Shown one piece after another: positions 57,325 to 64,000 of a stretch of 64,000 nt of DNA. The notes beneath the pieces are model-generated. The model was not told where the DNA came from and made no database searches. It saw only the letters and a list, made by a program, of their open reading frames with translations. Every line of letters starts with the position of its first letter. Within the stretch, counting starts at the first letter, position 1. Source of the stretch: Tulasnella sp. 424 (lineage: Eukaryota > Basidiomycota > Agaricomycetes > Cantharellales > Tulasnellaceae); assembly GCA_019633425.1 (NCBI GenBank), contig WSUB01000035.1, positions 62,001-126,000 on the forward strand, written 5' to 3'. The translations under genes and the position numbers were made by a program.

Positions 57325-60300
57325 ATGGCTCCTTTCACCTCCATGCTTAAGCCCAAGAAGTCGAAGAAATCCCGACCACACACGCCACCTTCGCCCAGCT
57401 CCTTCGTCTCGCCTCGTTCTCCCTCATGGCACGAACAAGCGTTCTCGCAGCATACGAAAGCCCGCCAACCATCTGGTTCTCGGCGTCGATCTCGATCTCG
57501 CGACAATATCGCTTCCAAGGGCGATGACGACCAAGCACCCGCAGTCATTATCGAGACAGCAGGCCCGAGTAACGCCAGTACCACACACCTCAGCCCACTC
57601 CCACCTAATTCCTCCGACTCGAGACCTCTCAGCAGCGGAAGCGATGATCTCCTCTCTCAAATATCGTCCTATGCGTTTCCTCTACCACCCTCCGACAATA
57701 AACGCGAACTGCTCAGCGCCAATGGAAATCAGCCACTACGAGTACGATTCCTTAATCAAGACAAGCCGCAACCGAATTTCAAAGTAGCTCTAAGCTTGAC
57801 GGAGGAGCAGACTTTGGAGGATATGATGCTTGCGACGGGTTTGCTGACTGGTCCCCGGGGCGAGCGAAGGCGGGGCAATAAGGAAAAAGAAAGCGAGCCA
57901 GCTTCAGCGACGAGTAGTGTGAGTGATCGTTTCTCTAGAAACCCATGAAAACGATCTCTGACTTTTGCGTGTATTTTGATTCTCAAGACGGGTTCAAGAG
58001 ACTTGCCACTGCTACCGCGGTTGCGCTCGGCGTCCATCCCTAACGAACCAGGACCCTCAAAGGACATAGTACGCATCGCTAAGCTGCTTTTTTCTCCCGC
58101 TCTAAACTAACTAAAACCGGTTGTGCTTCAGCGTTCTGGCTCGGTTGGCAACGTCCCTACGTTCCGACGCAACAACATCCCTAAACCGATCCGGACAAAC
58201 ACGACCCCTGCGTTTTTGCCAAAAATCTCAGTCGAAGGAGGCCCAGAACCCGTAGCACCAGTCGCGTCAACCTCATCATCCACGCACGCATCTCCTAGCG
58301 ATGGTTCTCTACTCAAATCGAGCCCGGGGGAGACGGTCTTGTCTTCGAAAGCGGATTCCGCATCGGGATTGGCACCCACACCCGAACGCAAAGGGTCTTC
58401 GTCCGCAACCACCCCCGAAGACGATGCTGAGACTCCTGCAGAGAGTACAGCATCCTCCAAAAAAGCTCACAGCCGTAATTCCAAACCCCAACCTCCGCTT
58501 CCGGATACTTCTCCGTATCAATCTCCAACGTTCGCTTCTCCGTACGCTCCGATGGTCTTCGAAGCTCCTGCAGAGCAACCGTCTCGACCGCCCCGTCAGC
58601 CTAAACCGCAAGTCACCCCTTCTGTGATCATCCCTGCTGCGCCTTCCATTGCGAGGATGGTTGCCAATGCGCTGCACAGGCAGTCCGCGATGTCCACTGC
58701 GACTTCCTTCCTGCCTTCTTCCGGTGGCGTCACTCCGGCTTACATGAACGTCCCGCTACCCTCAGCCACAGAAGCTCTTCCTACTCTTCAGCCTTCCGAG
58801 GAGAGCGCAGAGAGCTCGGAGGGGCGACACAGCAATGTCACGGAATTGCCGTTCTCGCCGAACTTCCTCATGCCTTTCGCGTCACGAGAGGGTCAGTCAC
58901 GGGTGGATAGTACGATGATGCTGGCGGATTCGGCGAGGGTGGATAGCGCGACCTTGCCTATGGAATTCCCTATCCATTCACCTCCTAGTGCCAGCAATCA
59001 GCTGGGTGTAGGCAGGGGTTCTCAGGTGAGGAGTAGTACGTCGCCTATGTCGAGGACGCCAGTCTCCGCTGCGTCTGCTCCGGGCGACCTCTCCTCAAGT
59101 CGTCGCTCCCCCCAACCAGCAACGAGTCCGGCTCCAATACCCCGCCCACCACTGTCTTCCCAGCTCCCTGGTGTCATCATCAACCGCACCAGCAAAGCGG
59201 AACGGAGGAGCGTTTCGGCCAGCAACGTCCAAGCCCTCGTCATGCAGGCCAACCGTCTCGCAGCCGGTCATTTCGCCCTCGCTGAGAGCATCGCAGAGGC
59301 CGTTCCACACACTCCGATGGAAGACGTCAACATGAGCGAGGAAAACGCGTCGGGCGAGGGTGAGATCATGATGTTCTTGGACGTGAGGGAGAATAGTTCC
59401 AAAGGCAAGGGTAAAGCCACCGCGATCGAGGAAGAGGAAGAGCCTGTCAGTCCCGCTCCGCCTCAGTCTGAATTCCAACCTCCGCAACAGGCCTCTGGCT
59501 CCGCTTCAGTGTCGAGGAACGGGTCAAGGAGCGGTTCAGCGCGTTCGCCGCCTCAAATCGTCATCCCTGTGCTGTACAATTCGTCCTCGGCTGCTACTCC
59601 CAGCCCACGCACACCTCACACTGGCTCGTCTATCGCTACGGCTGCCAGCGGCCGACACGACCCCACCATGCCGTCGTTACCGGTCAACAGGCCCAGGCAA
59701 GGATCGGAGGATTCACTTGCCTCGGAGAGGTCGGCAAGGTCTGACAAAGGGAGGGAGAAGGAGGGATCAACCTCTACCAAGTCCCCAAGAGGAGGTCTAC
59801 CTGGCCAGTCAACGTTGAGCATCGTTCGTGAAGATGCCGTTGTTCCACCTTCTGCGCCTCCTGCAGAGGCAGGTCCCTCCACAGCAAAAGCTGTCTCGCA
59901 TTCTCCGTCTCTGCCAAGTTTGAAAAAAGCGGCAGCCACATCTTCGCATCACCTGAGGAACTCCCCGTCGCTGCCGAACGGGTCCTCGGTCTTCCCAGCG
60001 CAAGCGCAATCTACTAAGAAGGATACCCTAGAAGCCGCAAATGCCGCTCTGCGTAATTCGTTCTCCAGACCACCTCGGCCGGCTCCCGTCCCTAACATAA
60101 ACGTTGCTCCAGCAACGTCCGTTACCACCCCATTGCCTTCGGGGAATGCTGGATCCTCGGCTTCCCAAGGCGTTGCTCCATTGAAGCTCACCAAGACCCC
60201 TCCATCTGCCATACCTCCAACAACATCGGCGTACCTAAAACGCAGAGAGCGCAGTGCTAGCGACTCAGTGCCGCTTTCTCCTCGTCACAACCTTCAGAGG

Positions 60301-62176
60301 TCGTCTTCCGTCTCGGAAGTCCACTCCCCATTGTCCACCGCCGGATCTCCACAGGGTTCACAAGCACCTTCTTCCTTCGGAGCTGCATTTTCCCGCGCCT
60401 TTGTTAGCCTAAAGAGGAAAAAGTCGGACCAGTCGATGAAAGGCAAGGATAGCGATCGAGAGGACCAGGATAAACGCAACAAAGGCGTTCCTCCACCGAT
60501 TATTAGTGTGGCACCATCACCAGGAACCCAGGCGGACACGAGGCGTAATACGGCTAGCCAGTTCCCCCAGACGCCTCGACCGTTCTCGATTACGTCTTCT
60601 GGAGATCACCATGTTATGACCACCATGGCCGCGAAGCAGACATTGACTATTCCTCCGGCCGTCAAGCTCTCCGAAGCGGGAGCACCGAAGCTCTCCCCCG
60701 TTCAACCCACTCCGGTTCCAACGTCTGCTGCTTCGACGAAGCGCCCTCCAAGCGCTTTCAAAGCTCAAACCGAGAAAGCTGGTACACCTTCTATTCGGTG
60801 GGATCCCAACACTGCAGCTGGGCCTTCGTCAGCAACCACCACAGGAGGTTCACCCTTGAAGTCTGCCAAGTCTGCGACTGCCCCCCGATTTGAAAGTGTA
60901 CCCATTCCGTGGAAGGGCTTGACCCTAGATGCTGCGAAATGGACGTTCACATCCAATCAGCTTCAAGAGATTGTTGGTAGGGCTATTCGACAGTCGGCGG
61001 AAGCGAGCTCGATCCGCCTGCTTGCGCCGGAGATCCTGGACCATCAGCTTCCAAATGAAACATACCGACTGGAGCTACTCCGTGAAGACATCAAGGCTCG
61101 GTACAAGTTCCACGTCCGTCGTCGCCGCGTTTTGCTGCGATCGCTCAACCTCTACGTTGATGGCTCGGATCCGGAGACTGCCAAACGGCTGGCTGACGAG
61201 CTGGCTGAATCGTCGGTGGCTTGCGACAGGTTGACAGAGGAGCTCTTCCAGGTCACTGATCAGCTCGCGCAGATGAACCAGGTCACGCAGCGACACAACT
61301 CCAGTGCTCTTAGCATGGCTCTTCGAAAGCTGAACACAAGCTACATCAAAGCCAGGGGCGAGACGATTGACGCGCAGCTTAACCTTGCCATGATGGAAGC
61401 CGAGCGAGACGAAGGGTGGGCCGTCGCAGAGAGCGTCGAGAGAGAATTGAATCACTACAAGCAGAAGTACGGAGTGGCCGACGACTTCCTTGCAAGTCCC
61501 TTGCCAAGCCATGCGCCTCCATCCAGCTGGACTTCACGCAGTCCGGGTTCATCTCGTGTATCGGCTGCAAGGAAGACCAGTGTTCGCGCTTCAAAAGCGA
61601 GCTTGAGGATGTCTAAGAGGAGCGCGAGATCGTCTGCAAGCAGTGGAGTTCGATTTGGTCCTATTATTCCACCCAGCTCGTCCAGCAGCGGAAGCGCCAG
61701 CGGAGGCAGCCGGGCCACATCCCGAGTGCTCGACGACGGATCATCGGCCAAGTCTCCGAGTGTGCCGCCGGTTCCAAGTTTGAAAGCTTCAAGACGAACG
61801 TCAGACCGATCGTTCTCATCCTACTCGCATTCTCATAACTCTCATTCTCGGAGAGCATCCATCGCCGGGACACCGTCCACTGCATCTCGTGCGATGGCCC
61901 AAGCTCAGACCGAATTGTTCGAGATGTTGGGTATCCCGCATGAAGACATCGAACGCCAAGGTGATGCCCGACGCCGCTCATACTCGGCTCCGAGCAGTCC
62001 TACTTCCACGGAATTGCAGAGGACGCGTCGGATTAGCTTGCCCAGCACGTCAAGTCTTTTAGAAAGTGTGAGCACAGCATTTCCGCTCTCGTTTCATTGT
62101 AACCCCAACTGACTTGTACTCTCTCTAGCCTTCTGTCATAGCAGCAATGCTATCACTTCCTTCAGCAAACTTGTAA
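57325..62176 (+). CDS. Large Ser/Pro-rich protein with C-terminal helical domain
   Basis: The family is not recognised with certainty. The predicted product is 1552 aa from four exons: 57325-57918, 57988-58068, 58132-62067 and 62129-62176. The start MAPFTSMLKPKKSKKSRPHT is basic. Most of the chain is low-complexity Ser/Pro/Ala with many SP and TP sites, as in phosphorylated scaffold proteins. A conserved-looking piece lies at about residues 140-180 (NFKVALSLTEEQTLEDMMLA). The only clearly folded part is at about residues 1155-1345. It is rich in charged helices, with EIVGRAIRQSAEASSIRLLA, then RRRRVLLRSLNLYVDG, and coiled-coil-like DELAESSVACDRLTEELFQV. A cytoskeletal or septation-linked scaffold is one possibility, but that is inference only. 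Confidence 0.78.
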
Positions 62177-62385
62177 CCTTGCACTATTTCATCATATATT
62201 CGTTCTTTCCTTTCGTACTTGCCCTCTATTCAGTTGATCTTTCAGTCTTTCATATTTTGTATTACTCAATTTTGGGGACATTTTTCTCGAAGCCGGTTCT
62301 TCCTTCCGTTTGTCGAGCTTTCCTTCTTCTTTCATTTCTTGGTATATCTGCACTATCTACAATAATCAAATGCCACTGTGACTCT

Positions 62386-63406
62386 CTAAGCCAAGTCGAA
62401 TAGGAGGGCTTCAGCTGATTTCTCGCCGGTGTTCTCGATGCGGAGTTGTTCTCCAGGCTCTCCCCATACAAACGCCCCATCGCCTTCCGCCAACTCCAAG
62501 TCGCCATTCACTCTGATCCCTGAAGCGATTTGTGGTGAGTAAAGCCAAAAACCGGTCAACTTCAAAGACGTACTGCTTCCGCGTGCCACAGATTGGTTGT
62601 AGCCACTGCTTTGTGGTACTTGTATATACGCCCTCTGCGTGCCTGCGCCGTCAGGCAAGGTGTGCACCACCGCGTTTCCTGTTGATATCATAGTCGCGTA
62701 AACGGTGACCTGGCTGTGGATAGGCACAGGACCCGTGCTTTCTCTTTCTTCGTCTACACCTTCACTACCAACCGGCGCAACGACCTTTAGCAGCTTGTCG
62801 ACTTTGTCCGAATCAGGGAAATTCCGAGTAAAATATTTGGGTGGTAGCGATGACTGAGAAGGAGTGGCCCAGATCTGGAGGAAGTGTACTTGCTGCAGAT
62901 ACCGTCGCCACAAGGAGCTGTATCAGTTCTCATAAACACGGCGAATTCAAAGATGCCCGTACCTCTTGATCACTTCCATTGTATTCACTATGACGAATTC
63001 CTGTGCCCGCGCTCGTCATTTGAATATCACCGCGTTTCATCGTCTCCACGTTCCCCATTGAATCCTTGTGATGGAGTTCGCCGCTAACCAGGTATGAGAA
63101 GATTTCCATCTCTCGGTGTGCTATGTTAGCAACAGCATCAGAAAGCGGGAGCTCGTTCACAGCTGAATGTCAATCGCACCATGCAGGCCGAACCCTTTGC
63201 TTGGCTCCACCCGATCCTCGTTAATCACACGCAAAGCACCGAACGAATCAACAGGAGCCGGGAATCCAGGCACAGAGAACGAATGAAAGCTCTTCAGCCA
63301 GCCATAATCCGCTGCAGTAGGTGAGTTGTTAGATGATTCTCGTACAGCAGCAATGGTTTCACATACCTCCACCACGCTCCTGACTTGGGCGAAGTTCGAA
63401 TTTCAT
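62386..63406 (-). CDS. Pirin-family protein
   Basis: This gene encodes a predicted cupin-fold, iron-binding pirin of about 260 aa. Exons are 63367-63406, 63180-63311, 62963-63120, and 62386-62892. The last exon probably contains a further 54-nt intron (62520-62573); if retained, the protein is 278 aa. The start is MKFELRPSQERGGADYGWLK. Metal-binding residues of the family are visible: the His-x-His in FGLHAHREMEIF, and the His and Glu in GTGIRHSEYNG. The block GELHHKDSMGNVETMKRGDI is typical. The C-terminal half has VAPVGSEGV and FVWGEPGEQLRIENTG. Pirins act as nuclear cofactors or as quercetin dioxygenases in different organisms; which applies here is open. Confidence 0.92.
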
Positions 63407-63921
63407 GCCAAGGTAAAAATATGCAAGGTGGGTAGTGAGGGGAGAGGGAAGATGTTGATGGATCTCAACGTAGATGCTGAACCCATCAACAGTCAAACTG
63501 GCACCAAGTTTATAGTGGGCATGTATATTTCCGCTGACGAGAAAGAGAAGTAGTCAGGAAAATAGTGACTCTAACTGAATGGGAGCAATTTCAAGACCCG
63601 GGCGCTGATGACGAATCGTTCGGTCATCATGCTGAGCCAATGTCCGCCTCTCTCGGACGGCCAATGATATACTGTACCCAAGTCCCTCATAGCCATAGAT
63701 GAGGGTGCATAGAATCATCGAAGTGATTGTCACCGAGTGGAGGCGGTTTACAAATTGCCGTCCCCGTTGGGTCACATAAAGAATAGTCAATCTCGAGATG
63801 GCGACTTCCTGCATTATCAGACCATCAGTACGGTCCAAGACAAATAACTATACATAGATCAATAGGAGATAAGTGACCAAGAAAATGTGGTTGAAATTCC
63901 AAACCGGATCTTGAACGGTGT
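63407..63921. other. Intergenic region
   Basis: Promoter side of the pirin gene and 3' flank of the gene cut by the window edge. A minus-strand frame at 63554-63838 has no recognisable domain. Confidence 0.45.
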
Positions 63922-64000
63922 TCACTCCTCGTCGTCCGAAGTATCATCCGGAGGCACGGTTACCATTTCGTTGAGACTGGAGACGTTCATAGCGTTCAGA
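63922..64000 (-). CDS. Partial gene end with acidic C-terminus
   Basis: An open minus-strand frame enters from the right edge and ends with LNEMVTVPPDDTSDDEE and a stop at 63922. The acidic tail and lack of internal stops suggest the last exon of a gene that lies mostly outside the window. Too little is present to name it. Confidence 0.35.
   Translation of the reverse strand, partial: LNAMNVSSLNEMVTVPPDDTSDDEE

Overview
This is nuclear DNA of a filamentous basidiomycete, most likely in the Agaricomycetes. The evidence is dense short introns (mostly 50-75 nt, with CTAAC/CTGAC-like branch points), housekeeping genes of fungal type, a MYND-type zinc-finger gene of agaric style, and a Ser/Pro-rich giant protein. 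All gene models below were built by hand from splice signals and reading phase. No search was run.

Left third (1 to about 24.7 kb): a same-strand tandem array of small secreted proteins. Six intact genes and one pseudogene, all on the minus strand, encode about 164-172 aa proteins. Each has a signal peptide, a Lys-Arg site and two successive 8-cysteine CFEM domains. The genes lie in repeated blocks that grow towards the right (about 2 kb, then about 5.3 kb). Several blocks also carry decayed copies of the 3' end of a bHLH regulator whose intact copy sits at the right edge of the array. One block holds a Mutator-like non-autonomous transposon, and another holds a 1.5-kb insertion rich in GC hairpins.

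Middle (24.7-34 kb): ordinary single-copy genes, all on the minus strand: a bHLH factor with an AT-hook-like motif, threonine synthase, an F-box/WD40 protein and translation factor eIF2 beta.

34-53 kb: three more local duplications. There is a 2.2-2.3 kb tandem repeat with an unrecognised 101-aa gene in each copy, a pair of 477-aa monocarboxylate-type MFS permeases, and a MYND-type gene with an upstream truncated copy. A multi-exon drug/H+-type MFS transporter lies between them. An assembly gap at 52.6 kb is flanked by identical sequence and is probably an artefact.

53-64 kb: a 4.3-kb stretch without a convincing gene, a 1552-aa low-complexity protein with one helical domain, a pirin gene, and the tail of a gene cut by the window edge.

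The most interesting content is the double-CFEM array. Its known-family role would be heme or iron handling at the cell surface, or host-interaction effectors. The array shows gene-conversion-like exon identity, two promoter/linker subtypes and a change at the expected heme-ligand aspartate in one copy.
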